In this document: positions 44,985-55,386 of the stretch, one piece after another
Numbering within the stretch: the stretch's first letter is position 1
Layout: each line of letters starts with the position of its first letter
From: Caenorhabditis elegans
Lineage: Eukaryota > Nematoda > Chromadorea > Rhabditida > Rhabditidae
Direction: 5' to 3'
Assembly (NCBI RefSeq): GCF_000002985.6
Contig: NC_003280.10
Location: 2,356,001 to 2,420,000 of the forward strand
Length of the DNA stretch: 64,000 bases
Position numbers and translations under genes: made by a program
Notes under the pieces: generated by a model
What the model was told of the DNA's origin: nothing
The model's database searches: none
What the model saw: the letters and a program-made list of their open reading frames with translations, nothing else

Positions 44985-45072
44985 GGATAGACAGGTGCCG
45001 CCGATTCAGACTAATGATATTGCGTAACAGGATTTTTGTCCAAAGATAAAAAAGGTGATCAGTATCACGATA
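44985..45072 (+). promoter_or_regulatory. Class B promoter cassette of D20
   Basis: Inverse copy of the D19 cassette: 'gggatagacaggtgcc' and 'aggtgatcagtatcac'. It lies within 130 bases of the D20 leader. Confidence 0.45.
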
Positions 45073-46439
45073 TCTTCATTATTTATTCTTGGCATTGAGA
45101 TTTTCTATTTGAAAATGAATATTTAAACTCTTTTTCTAACTATTCCATATTTGTTGGTAGTAACTGAATGTTGTATGCGAATGGTTCCACCAGATGATGT
45201 CTATATTCCGATTACATTGGCTCCTGAAGAAAGTACAATGGCTCCTAGAGAAACCACGATGGCTTCTGGAGAGAACACAGAGGCTCCTGAAATGAGCACA
45301 ATGGCTCCTGGAGATATGTCTACACCAGAGACCTCCGAGGAAACCGAGGCGCCTGAGGTATAACTATATGGATTAATAATACTTATAAGTAGACTAAAAC
45401 CATAAAATTTAAGGTAACAATGATGGCAATGATGCTGGCCAAAAAAATATCCACTTTTAGTTATTATTTTAATGATTTCGCTATTTTTTCAAATAAGTCT
45501 AACTCCAAAACTAGAAATGCTATCGAAAAACTTTTAACTGGTGAAGTATAGCCCGTGATCAGGTCTATATGTTTTTACTTGTTTAAATAATTCACTAAAA
45601 TAATGACAAGTAATAAAGCGGCCGACATCTCGTGAGTCCATTTTTGATGATGATTACTAAAACAACTGTAACTCAAGGGTCATATTTTTAATGGAAGGTT
45701 TGAGAAAGAAATACAATGTTTATATAATTTTTCATTGTTTGCACATATTAACTTTGTCCTGAAACCTTCAACAAAAAAGATAAGAGAGTCCAAAGAGGAA
45801 TTGCATAGTGTCATTTCGAGCACATTTCTCATAAACAGTGGATTATTTGTCCTGAATTATATTTTTGGTTAATATATAGTTCAAATAATATAACATTTAG
45901 TTAGTTCTTCACAAAAATTGACAAAAAAAAATTTTTCAACCCGCGAAACCTGATTTTTGAATATAGCGCCTAAACAGTGTTTTGTGAGACATTAGTTTCA
46001 GCTCACATATATTTTTTATTGAAGGTTTCAGGACAAAGTTAATATGTGCAAACAACGAAAAATTATATAAATATTGTATTTCTTTCTTAAACCTTCCATT
46101 AAAAATATGACCCTTGAGTTACAGTTTTTTTTCCTTTTTTTTGGGGATGATAAAATTCGAAAATGTTACAGACACCGAGGAGCTACGCTTCCCTCATCCT
46201 CCTTGGATAAGTCGGTAACTGCTTGGACTGGGGAGTGGGAGGGGGAGGGGGAGGTTCAATTCTCCCAAAATGCCAATTTTTTTTTTGCAAAAAAGTGCAT
46301 ATAGTATGTAAAAAAATTAATTGAAGACCAAAACGCCTGTAACGGGGCCAAAATCGAATTTCTTGACCCAGAAACGTACCCATAATACTAAAAAAAATTA
46401 GAAACCCATTTTCATAGAAACTCTCCCAAAATTCCAAAA

Positions 46440-46660
46440 TTTTTTTTTTGCAAATATATATCCATATAGCAAATATAGCAAATATAATAAATATAGCAAA
46501 TATATGGCCGGGGGGTGGGAGGGGGGAGGGGATGAGTTCAACTCTCCACCACGGGAAAATTTTTTGTGAATATATATGTATATATATATATATATATTAT
46601 ATATGTATATATATATATATATTATATATGTATATATATAATATATATATATGTATGTAA
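46440..46660. repeat. AT microsatellites within the Tc1-related element
   Basis: 'atagcaaatat' units at 46465-46503, then (ta)n with 'tgtatatatatat' interruptions at 46560-46655. A shorter (ta)n copy is at 47125-47162. Confidence 0.85.
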
Positions 46661-47480
46661 AAAAATTAATTGAAGATAAAAACGCCTCTAGCGGGGCCAA
46701 AATCGAATTTCTAAACCCAGAATCGTGCCCATAATTTTTTTAAAAAAATTATCTAACGCTCCCGATAAGAATAATGCAAAAAATAAATTAAAGTCAAAAT
46801 CGCCTCTAGCGGGGCCAAAATCGAATTTCTAAACCCAGAATCGTGCCCATAATTTTTTTAAAAAAATTATCTAACGCTCCCGATAAGAATAATGCAAAAA
46901 ATAAATTAAAGTCAAAATCGCCTCTAGCGGGGCCAAAATCGAATTTCTAAACCCAGAATCGTGCCCATAATTTTTTTAAAAAAATTATCTAACGCTCCCG
47001 ATAAGAATAATGCCGAAAATCGGAAATTTTTTTTTTGCAAAAAAGTGCAGTCATATGTATGCAAAAAATAAATTAAAGTCAAAATCGATGAGTTCAACTC
47101 TCCACCACGGGAAAATTTTTTGTGAATATATATGTATATATATATAATATATATATATGTATGTAAAAAAATTAATTGAAGATAAAAACGCCTGTAACGG
47201 GGCCAAAATCGATGCAAAAAAGTGCAGTCATATGTATGCAAAAAATAAATTAAAGTCAAAATCGCCTCTAGCGGGGCCAAAATCGAATTTCTAAACCCAG
47301 AATCGTGCCCATAATTTTTTTTTAAAAATTATCTAACGCTCCCGATAAGAATAATGCCGAAAATCGGAATTTTTTTTTTTTGCAAAAAAGTGCAGTGCAG
47401 TATGTGCAGTATGTAAAAAATTTAATTGAAGACCAAAACAACTGTAACGGGGCCAAAATCGAATTTCTTGACCCAGAAAC
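46660..47480. repeat. 118-bp tandem satellite within the Tc1-related element
   Basis: Units of about 118 bases containing 'ctagcggggccaaaatcgaa' and 'aacgctcccgataagaataa'. Three consecutive copies lie at 46680-47010, with further partial copies to about 47480. Confidence 0.8.
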
Positions 47481-48837
47481 GTACCCATAATACTAAAAAA
47501 AAATTAGAAACCCATTTTCATAGAAACTCTCCCAAAATTCCAAAATTTTTATTTTTGTTTTTTTGTGCCTGTATATACCTGTTGAAATTGGAATTCGACA
47601 CAAAAAGCTCTGTAACGGGGCCAAACTTGAATTTCTTTACCCAGGAACGTACCCATAATACTAAAAAAATATTAGAAACCCATTTTCATAGAAACCTTTT
47701 TTTTCCTTTTTTTTTTGGGATGAAAAAATTCGCAAAAAAAATTTCCCCGTGTTGGAGAGTTGAACTCATTAAGAGGTTCCCGCCAGTAAACATCATCAAA
47801 AATGGACTCACGAGATGTCGGCCGCTTTATTACTTGCCATGATTTCAGTTTATTATTTAAACATGAAAAAACGTATAGAACTGATAACGGGCTATTCTTT
47901 ACCAGTTGAAAGTTTTTCGATAACATTTCTAGTTTTGGAGTTATACTTATTTGAAAAAATAGAGAAATCATCAAAAAACTAAAAGTGGATATCTTTTTGG
48001 CCAGCACTGTAGATCAAAACCCTATATTTTAAGGTAACAATGATGACAACACTTGCAATGGAATCAACAACCATGGCATGTAAGCTTTCAACCGCCTGTG
48101 CTCCTAAATTTCCAGCTAATTTCAGGAGAAGTATGCCCAACATCTACAACCAAGTGTCCAGATTTATCAACAGTGGTTAAGGGTGAGCATACTTGTTTTA
48201 TTAGTCAATTTCATATCAGAGTCGTGAAAAAAAAACACTAAAATCACTAGGTCAAAAAAGGATCTTTTCGACTTTCAGCTCCAATGATGGTCGGAGAGAT
48301 GGGTGGATGCGCTGTTTTCTCTTGTCCCCCTGGCTTGTTGCCGTTTATTATTGGCGTTTTTGAAGAAAGCGAACTGACAGACGTTGCAGTACCTGGAGTA
48401 CCTACATTTGTAAGTGGTTCTGAAAAAAAACACAATTGTATCTCATCTAATAAATACATGTTTCCAGGGAGCCCAGCCACCATCGTCGGTAGCAGATTTG
48501 GGTGTCCGGACAGTAATTGATTACTTTGGTCTCTTTTGTGAAAACAATAAATTGATGGCCTCGATATATCCACGTGGAATTGCTATTGGTTTCTCTCTTG
48601 TGGGTGCAGATGGTTCATTAAACGGGAAAAAAGCACCTGCCACCTCTATGCTATGGTAAGTTTTAGTCTACACATTTATTGTTCACTAAACCTATATGTA
48701 CTAGTACAAGTGTATGTACTATTCCAAAAAGTCATACATTTTCCATTTCAATAACTTATGAAAAAATGTATACTCGACTTTTGAACACGACGGCAGAAGA
48801 ATAAAAAAACACCAAATTAATATGTTTCAGCACCTGA

Positions 48838-49256
48838 TGATTGGATGGCTCAATGTGATGACATTTTGTAATTGATTTTTTTTTTCAACTTGATACAATT
48901 TTTCTATAAATCGTTTTTCCGTTCATTCAAAAGCACGGTTTTTGTTATCCCACTGGCCACTTGAGCAAGTTGAAATTTAAAAATATTTATGGTAATAGTT
49001 ATGAGCAAGTTTATGAGCACGAACTAAAATTACTCCAAAACTATGAGCAGCTCAGTTGCCTGCTCACGGATATTGCGGAGCCAATAATTTCATCTCAAGG
49101 GACCTACCCCGTTATATATTTTTTCATCCGATATATAAGCTTTGTACTTCTCAGAATTGTAGGTTGAAATGGCGAATCTGAAAGGCAACCGTTTATAGTA
49201 ATGATAAAAAAATGTCAACAACAGTATCAGATCAGTTTCACGAGAATTTAAAACAG
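48838..49256. other. Intergenic between D20 and the F-box cluster
   Basis: No gene. AT-rich, with 'atgagcaagtttatgagcac' style short repeats around 48960-49060. Confidence 0.35.
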
Positions 49257-50421
49257 CTAAGTTCTAGCTTTTCTTTGAATACGTGCAAACATAAAGTTTT
49301 TACGCTCTTGGTAATATCTGATTTGAAGATCCTCCTCAACATCAGTGTAAGGGAAAAACCAAATATTAGGTTGTCCAGTCGAAAGATCGGAAATTCTGCG
49401 GAACGGATCTCCCAAGAAAGTATCATCGAATATGGATTCATTAATATCACTGTTCACAAACTCGGCTTTAAATTGACGGAATGTTTGAGATAAGAGGAAT
49501 GTCTGAAATTTTTGTGTCTTTTTTACAGTAAATAATGCGAAATATTCTAAATAAGTCCAACAGAAACATTTTATAGTTTTTTTTTTCAATATAAACTCAC
49601 ATCTTTCAAATATACAACATCTCCCAATGATATCGAGTCCAGTACTATGTCGACTTTTGTAAAATGAACTAAATCCACAACATCGCATTTCACCACAAGC
49701 GAGTGGATATGCAATTTTTCTGCGTTTTTCCAATGTTTCATGCTGGATAGTGTTTTAATGCTCCGCACGTCTCTTGTCGGCGTGCCGTCCGAAAATGCAA
49801 AGTTAATAGCTTTCAGTGAAACGGGGCCCAAGTATTGGAGTATTTGCGTCACCGTTTCTGGATCACTAGTCGTCATATTTAACTTTTCAACCAAAAGCAA
49901 TTGATTTAGTGAAGAAAACGTTTCTTTGAATAATTCAACATATGGATTTTCGTTCAGATTTATGAGCTCTTTTCTGTCTTCAATAAATTTTAAAGAGAGA
50001 TCGCTTAGCGCATTTTTCTGGTTCTTGAATATATGGAACATGTCGTTCGAATAGTTACTTTTGTTCAAATTAAAAGTATCTTCTGGTTTTTCATAATAGT
50101 TCAATATCTCTGTATCATCTGTATCGGATATGCGAACAGATCTGTATCCAATCCCACGGCCGAAAATTTCGACTGCTACCACTTTGGGGTCAGGCTTGAG
50201 AACTTCGATGAGTTGGCGAATTAAACTTTACCAAAAAACTTTACCGATAACTTGTCTACAACAAAAGACTTTTCTCTTGAAAAAATGAAATTACAAATCT
50301 ACAAATCTTTAAAGTTGAGATATTCCGTAATTTTTCCCATAATTAAAATGTTATGAAGCCATTCAGTTGAAGACTGTGATAGGGATAGTTTTGAAAGTTG
50401 TTGGTCTGCTTCGAGAACTTT
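49257..50421 (-). pseudogene. F5: F-box + FTH gene copy, in-frame stop in F-box
   Basis: Paralogue of F3. Exons (minus): from 50421 ('KVLEADQQLSKLSLSQSS' and F-box start 'ILIMGKITEYLNFKDL'), then from about 50258 through 49602 ('VLKPDPKVVAVEIFG' and the FTH core 'MKHWKNAEKLHI', 'DLVHFTKVDIVLDS'), then about 49501-49257 ('FRQFKAEFVNSDIN', 'IWFFPYTDVEEDLQI'). At the start of exon 2 the frame has TAA where F3 reads Ser-Arg-Ala-Ile-Arg. No first exon like METLLKK was found. The FTH region remains open, so decay is recent or the gene uses another start. Confidence 0.65.
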
Positions 50422-50757
50422 CTGAAAAAATCCACGAATAAGAGGAAAACCAATATTAAATTTAAACTTTTAAACATTTTCCGTAAACTAAAGCACCGTA
50501 ATGATCTCTATAAAATCAAAAAATTGATGAAGGACTGGAGCGTTTAAAAAGTTTCAAAGAATCGCAAAATGTTTAGTTTATAAATTTTAAATTTTTTAAG
50601 ATAACATTCATCCAAATTTTGAGCAAAAAAACATGGATTAATCAAAATGCATATTTTTTCGCAGACCGCAAAAAATTCGCCATTTTGCTGTTTCATTTAC
50701 TGTCAATTAAATTTTACCTACCTTAAGTTATTTTCTAATCTGAGGAGAGTATAAAAT

Positions 50758-51681
50758 ATCCGGTTGAATAATTTTTATTTCTTTTGATTCCTTGCATAGT
50801 AAAAACTCCCGTTTATCCTTGATCAGGCGAACCGAAAATCCGAACTTTTCAGATTATTTTTTACCAATTAACTTGTCCAATAGTTCTTCCGTCACATCGG
50901 CTTCCAAGTGTTCGTAGTTTAAGCTAAAACTACAAAACTTAGGGGCATGGAAGTCAAGCTGCAAGAAATATGGAAAAATAACAAACATAGAAATTCCACC
51001 AAAGCTCACCTTTATAAGCTTTTGTATGTCAAGTGCTGATATTTTTCAAACTTTTATGTCCACATCCTCACAATGACTAAAGTGTTCGAACGGTATTGAA
51101 ACGTTGAAATCTTTAAGATTGATGTCTTTCGCACTTTTCCATTGATCCATTTTCACTATATCACCAAACCCAACAATTTCTAGTTGGTTTTCTTCTTTAC
51201 GATATGTGATGTACAAATCTTTCAATGTATTTGAGTCAAAGCATTGTAAGATGTCACGGAGCTTGGAAACGTGGTCGATATTCAAAGAGAGAGTGTTAAC
51301 AGGAATTCTCTTTTGTTGTTTTTTGAAACAACTTTTGAACTGCTTGTAGACACAATCTGCAGCTTCAACGTTTTCGCGACAGACCTCATAGTAACGAACT
51401 GCAATGAATAGATTTTCTGCGAAATTCGCATTCATAAAAATATGTTCCAAATCTTCGCACATTGCATCAATATATTCTTTTCCTTGAACCAGCAACTTGC
51501 TGCATGTTGTCCGTCGAACTTTTGTATTTAGTCCTTTATGTTCATATACAACCATAAAATCAGGATGGCCTTCAAATTTAAGCATGAGAAATCCGAATTC
51601 TTTCTGGCAGCTGAGGCTCACAGATAACTCTTTCAAAATCCAATCGTTTGTGGCTTGACACAGTTTATTCGTATATGACAT
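50758..51681 (-). pseudogene. F4: FTH-only gene copy, interrupted by stops
   Basis: Paralogue of F2. The first exon reads MSYTNKLCQATNDWILKELS and runs 211 codons through 'KLRDILQCFDSNTLKDLYI', 'MDQWKSAKDINLKDF' and 'PFEHFSHCEDVDIKV'. There a TGA replaces the TGG (Trp) of F2. Beyond it the frame continues ('KISALDIQKLIK', GTGAGC donor) into a second exon ('LDFHAPKF', 'EELLDKLIGKK'). That exon has TAA in frame, after which 'KDKREFLLCKESKEI' still aligns with F2. Two stops against F2 make this a probable pseudogene. No F-box. Confidence 0.7.
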
Positions 51682-52155
51682 TCGCTGAAATTCAAATCAG
51701 TTGAATTCAAAAATAGAAATAACTAGGGGTTTTTTGAATGTTTAATTTCGCAGAGTTCGCAGAGTAATTATGTACATCAATTTAAAACTTCCAATATAAA
51801 AATTTAATAAAATAGCCACATTCAAACAAATCGACGCAAATTGAGAAAAAAGCAACACTGGCAACTCAGACACTCTAAAGTTAGTATCTCGTTATTATTC
51901 AATTATTTTTAAAATTTAAAACCCAGAAAGTATCAAAGTTGGTAGAAGAACTAATTACAAATGTGCAGTTGCCTATGATGCCAGAGTCTTATCAGTTTTT
52001 GTTACTCTAAACGTTCAAGTCTTATGAAAATGTGTGCTATTTCATTTTTTTTTCAAAAACAATTCAAAGTTTGCTTCGTTTTCGAAAGAAGAAAGAGTTG
52101 AAAACGACGAAACTATAATACGTGCACGAGCTGTAAAATGACACTTCTGGATGTA
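51682..52155. other. Intergenic upstream of F4
   Basis: AT-rich, no gene. Ends at the TA target of the mariner-like element. Confidence 0.35.
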
Positions 52156-53440
52156 CAGGGTGGCGCACAATTACCCGCACAAAAGTTTGCAGCGGCACCA
52201 CGTATGCAGGGACGAAAAATTGCAGATGGGCCATACAAATATTTGATCATTATCCTGTTTTCCACTATTTCGTCAATTTTCAGCTCAATCCGTCCTGTTT
52301 CAGCCGAATGGTACCACCAAGTCCGAATGGTGTTTCAATTTCGCGTTCATTCGTGACTGGAGTTCGCCCAATGGAGATCGCTAGACGTCTCCGACTTCTA
52401 AGACGAACCGTCAATGATATAATTTCTTGTTACAAGGACCTTGTAGCACTTTGCAATTGTGCTGGAAGAGGATGTACTGTAACGGTGACAACTCCACAGC
52501 GAGTTACAAAAGCCATGGCAAGAATTCGGAGAAACTCAGATCGGAGCATCAGAAAAATGTCAGAGGACATGAAAATCAGTCGCCGTTCAATGGGACGAAT
52601 AGTAAAAGACCAGTTAAAATTGGATATTTCTTGTGGGAGAAAGACGGCGATTCTCTCAGTAGCCACCGTCAAGAAAAGACTGGAAAGATCGAAAATTCTC
52701 CTCCGCCGTACGCGCACTGATGAAAATTTAGTGACTGTTTTTCCGACGAAAAATTTTTTATGAAGCAAGCGGAGTTCAACTCCCAAAATTATTGAGTGCT
52801 AGCTTAGACATCTGGAGAAGCTTTGGACAAGCGTAGAATAATTTTCCGCTTCTCACCCAGCATCTGTGATGCTTTTTGGAGCAGTTGTCGCAACTGGCAA
52901 ATCTCCCTTGTTTTTGTCTATATAGGAGTGAAAATCAACATGAACCAGTGAGTTTTGATAGTTTGGAGAAGAGTTTGATCCCATGGACATCATCTCACTT
53001 TAATGGAGCTCATTGAGTATAACAGCAAGACGGCACACCGCCAATCTCACTCAAAGCTGATGCGAGACCCATTTTACTGCGTTCATTCTTAAGAATAACT
53101 GGCACCGTCATGCTGGACCTGAACTTATTGGATTATTCCAATTGAGGGGTTTTGTAGGCAAAGGTCCATACCAAACCTCACTTAAGTATCGAGGCTCTGC
53201 AGAAGATCTTGCTCGAGGAATGAGGCGATTTGTTGGAGGAGTACCTGCGTACAGTCATCGATGACTACCCGCGACTTCATCGAGCTGCTAAGGCTAAAAA
53301 AGGAGGTCGCATGGAGCATGACTAATCAAGTTATGTTGTTTTGAATGTGAATAAACTTTTTGTTGAGTTTCATGTTTTCTGACGCCTGGTGTTAAAGTTA
53401 CACTACTATATTTTTGTGCGGGTAATTGTGCGCCACCCTG
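52156..53440 (+). mobile_element. Mariner/Tc1-like transposon with decayed transposase
   Basis: Perfect 29-base inverted ends (52156-52184 and 53412-53440) starting CAGGGTGGCGCACAATTACC, flanked by TA on both sides (52154-52155, 53441-53442). The interior encodes a transposase in pieces. 52308-52763 carries the N-terminal helix-turn-helix part ('MEIARRLRLLRRTVNDII', 'SRRSMGRIVKDQLKLDI'). Later segments in shifted frames match the catalytic core ('SVMLFGAVVATGKSPLF', 'QQDGTPPISLKA', 'MLDLNLLDYS') and a Lys-rich tail near 53320. Frameshifts and stops make it inactive. Intact ends mean it could still be moved in trans. Confidence 0.85.
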
Positions 53441-53711
53441 TAATATCTGAACGAGCACGGAAAATTGTTTCTAAAGTGGTTTGTCGTTTTGAGCATTCTC
53501 AAGGTGTTTCGACCCAGCACTCTGGAAACGTTTTTATAATTTTAGCTTTCAATTATGGTTTTGTATGTAACATTTGTATTGCAAAATGTGATTGGTTTTC
53601 TTACTCAGCTAAAATTGGAAAGGAATTTCCTTCTCAGCAGACGTTTATTTGGGGGCATGAATAGTGACAGAAAATATACATATTAAATCCAGTTTTTTTT
53701 TACAATGAGTT

Positions 53712-54963
53712 TTACAAGAATCTGTGGAAAAAGTGCTGAAATCTAGTTTCTCTTGGAATACGAGTGAACATAAATTGTTTACGCTCTTGGTAATATCTGA
53801 TTTGAAGATCCTCGTCAACATCAGCGTAGGAGAAAAACCAAATATTAGGTAGCCCTGACGAAGGATCGGAGACTCTGCGGGAGGGATCTCCCAAGAAAGT
53901 ATCAACAAATATGGTCTCATTGATATCACTGTTCACAAACTGGGCTTTGAATTGGCAGAATGTTGGAGACGAGAGGAATGTCTGAAAATTTTTTAAATTT
54001 TTTTCAGACTAATGTTTTTTTTTAATATAAACTCACATCTTTCAAGTATACAACATTTTGCAATAACATTGAGTCCAATATAATGTCAACTTCTGAAAAA
54101 TGAATCAAGACCTCTACATCGCATTTCACGACTGTATTGTTGATAGTCAATTCCTTTGCATTCTTCCAATGTTCCATATTGCATAAATTAATTTTATTAT
54201 CAAGCTCAATTTGTTTCCATGGTCTGTTCACGTATTCAGATCCAAATTCAATTTTTCTCAGTGAAACTGGATCCATGTATGTGAGTAGTTGCCCCACGAT
54301 TTCTGGATTCCTTAAATTCACTGTAAATTTTTCAACAGAAAACAATCGATCCAGTGGCAAAACAAATTCTTCGAAACACTCAATATATAAGTGTTCACTC
54401 TCCTTCTCGAACTCGTCTACATATTCTAGTTCAAGCTCGGTGAGAGCAGTTTTTTGATTCTTCAAAATGAGGAGCATGTCGTTCGAGAAGTTGGAAATAT
54501 CCAATTTATTAGTTTGGTCTGATTTATTACTTCCACTGTAGCCGAATAATTTGCTATCATCCTTGCCGAATATTTCAACACTTCTTGTTCCGAGCCCATA
54601 ATAAATGGTCACTGCCACGACTTTGGGGTCAGGCTTGAGAATATCAATGCACTGACGGATTGCACGAGAAACTTTACGAAGGACTTGCCTAAAACAACAT
54701 GATTTTTACAACAATTTAGTGAAAATGACTTACAAGTGTTTGTAATCAAGGTATTGAGTAACTTTCCCCATAATCACACAAATATGAAGCCATTCAGTGG
54801 GACCCTGTGATGTGGAAAGTTTTGAAAGTTGACGTCCGGCTGCGATGGCTTCCTGAAAATTTGTTCAACAGTTTCAACAACTTTGTCAAAGATAGATTCC
54901 CCAATTTGTCGATTAAAAAATTACATTTTGGCACAATTTTACCTTTTTAAGTAGGGTCTCCAT
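53712..54963 (-). CDS. F3: F-box protein with FTH domain (FBXA type)
   Basis: Exons (minus): 54963-54943, 54852-54734, 54688-54037, 53981-53712; 353 residues, all phases consistent. The N-terminal METLLKK exon is followed by 'WLHICVIMGKVTQYL' and 'QVLRKVSRAIRQCID', an F-box of the FBXA type, expected to bind an SKP1-related protein in an SCF ubiquitin ligase. The C-terminal two thirds is an FTH (FOG-2 homology) domain: 'LLTYMDPVSLRKIEFG', 'MEHWKNAKELTI', 'VLIHFSEVDIILDS', then 'FKAQFVNSDIN' and 'IWFFSYADVDEDLQIRYY'. FTH is the presumed substrate-binding part. The start codon lies in the 8-base target duplication of a hAT-like element, which now forms its immediate upstream DNA. Confidence 0.82.
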
Positions 54964-55316
54964 CAGGGTTGTGCGGCAACCGGCAACCAAGTTGCGGGTT
55001 GCCGAAAATTTTTGGGTTCGGCAACTTCGGCAACTGTCAATATCAATGTGAAGCATTTTGTAGCTCAGAAAAAAAGCATTCCGAGAGCCTTAAGAATGCT
55101 AAAATTTCACTGTAAACGAAAAAAACGACCATACTTTTTTTTTTCCAAAACGCTAAAAAATATAATTTCAACAAAAAAACTTTGAAACCGGTTGCCAGTT
55201 GCCGAAAAGTTGCCGGCATTTCGGCAACCAGAAGTTGCCGGTTGCCGAATTTTTTTTGGGTTCGGCAACTTCGGCAATTGCCGATTTCCGAAAATCTCGG
55301 TTGCCGCACAGCCCTG
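54964..55316. mobile_element. hAT-like MITE directly upstream of F3
   Basis: Ends CAGGGTTGTGCGGCAACC and the inverse of CAGGGCTGTGCGGCAACC (17 of 18 match), flanked by identical 8-base duplications gtctccat (54956-54963 and 55317-55324). The interior repeats 'ggttgccg' and 'cggcaacttcggcaa' in both orientations. Non-coding; frames inside are artefacts. Related in end sequence to the element at 26447-26818. Confidence 0.88.
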
Positions 55317-55386
55317 GTCTCCATGTAGGTGCCAGGGCGCCTACCGCGCCCGCCTTGCGTCTGCCTCAACAAAGTGTCATTGATTT

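Larger units (their letters stand above)
45430..48009. mobile_element. Tc1-related inverted-repeat element with nested repeats
   Basis: The right end, read inward on the minus strand, begins CAGTGCTGGCCAAAAAGATA, which I recognise as a Tc1-type terminus. The left end is a diverged inverse ('atgctggccaaaaaaatatc'). Arms of several hundred bases share 'gcggccgacatctcgtgagt' in inverse. Inside are a second inverted repeat ('aaggtttcaggacaaagtta', 45.7 versus 46.0 kb), microsatellites and a 118-bp satellite. No transposase frame. Confidence 0.7.
45115..48837 (+). pseudogene. D20: DUF281-like class B gene, multiply disrupted
   Basis: Exons 45115-45357, 48034-48079, 48126-48182, 48279-48409, 48468-48655, 48831-48837. 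The fourth codon of the leader is TAA where paralogues have TTA. Exon 2 ends in phase 1 with T, and joining exon 3 (starting GA) makes a stop. A 2.6-kb inverted-repeat insertion separates the leader from exon 2. Otherwise the parts are clear: CMRMVPPDDVYIPIT, 'EVCPTSTTKCPDLSTVV', 'MMVGEMGGCAVFSCPPG' (the usual Asp before Gly-Cys is Gly), 'DYFGLFCENNKLMASIYPRG', 'DGSLNGKK', final Cys-Thr. Inverted relative to D19. Translation from a later start would lack the signal peptide. Confidence 0.65.

Noticed and set aside
46440-47480. CRISPR-like array
   Set aside because: Eukaryotic context, no distinct spacers and no cas genes; these are plain tandem satellites.
46398-47842. Tyr/Ile-rich frames and 118-138-codon frames in the satellite region
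   Set aside because: Generated by (TA)n and the 118-bp satellite.
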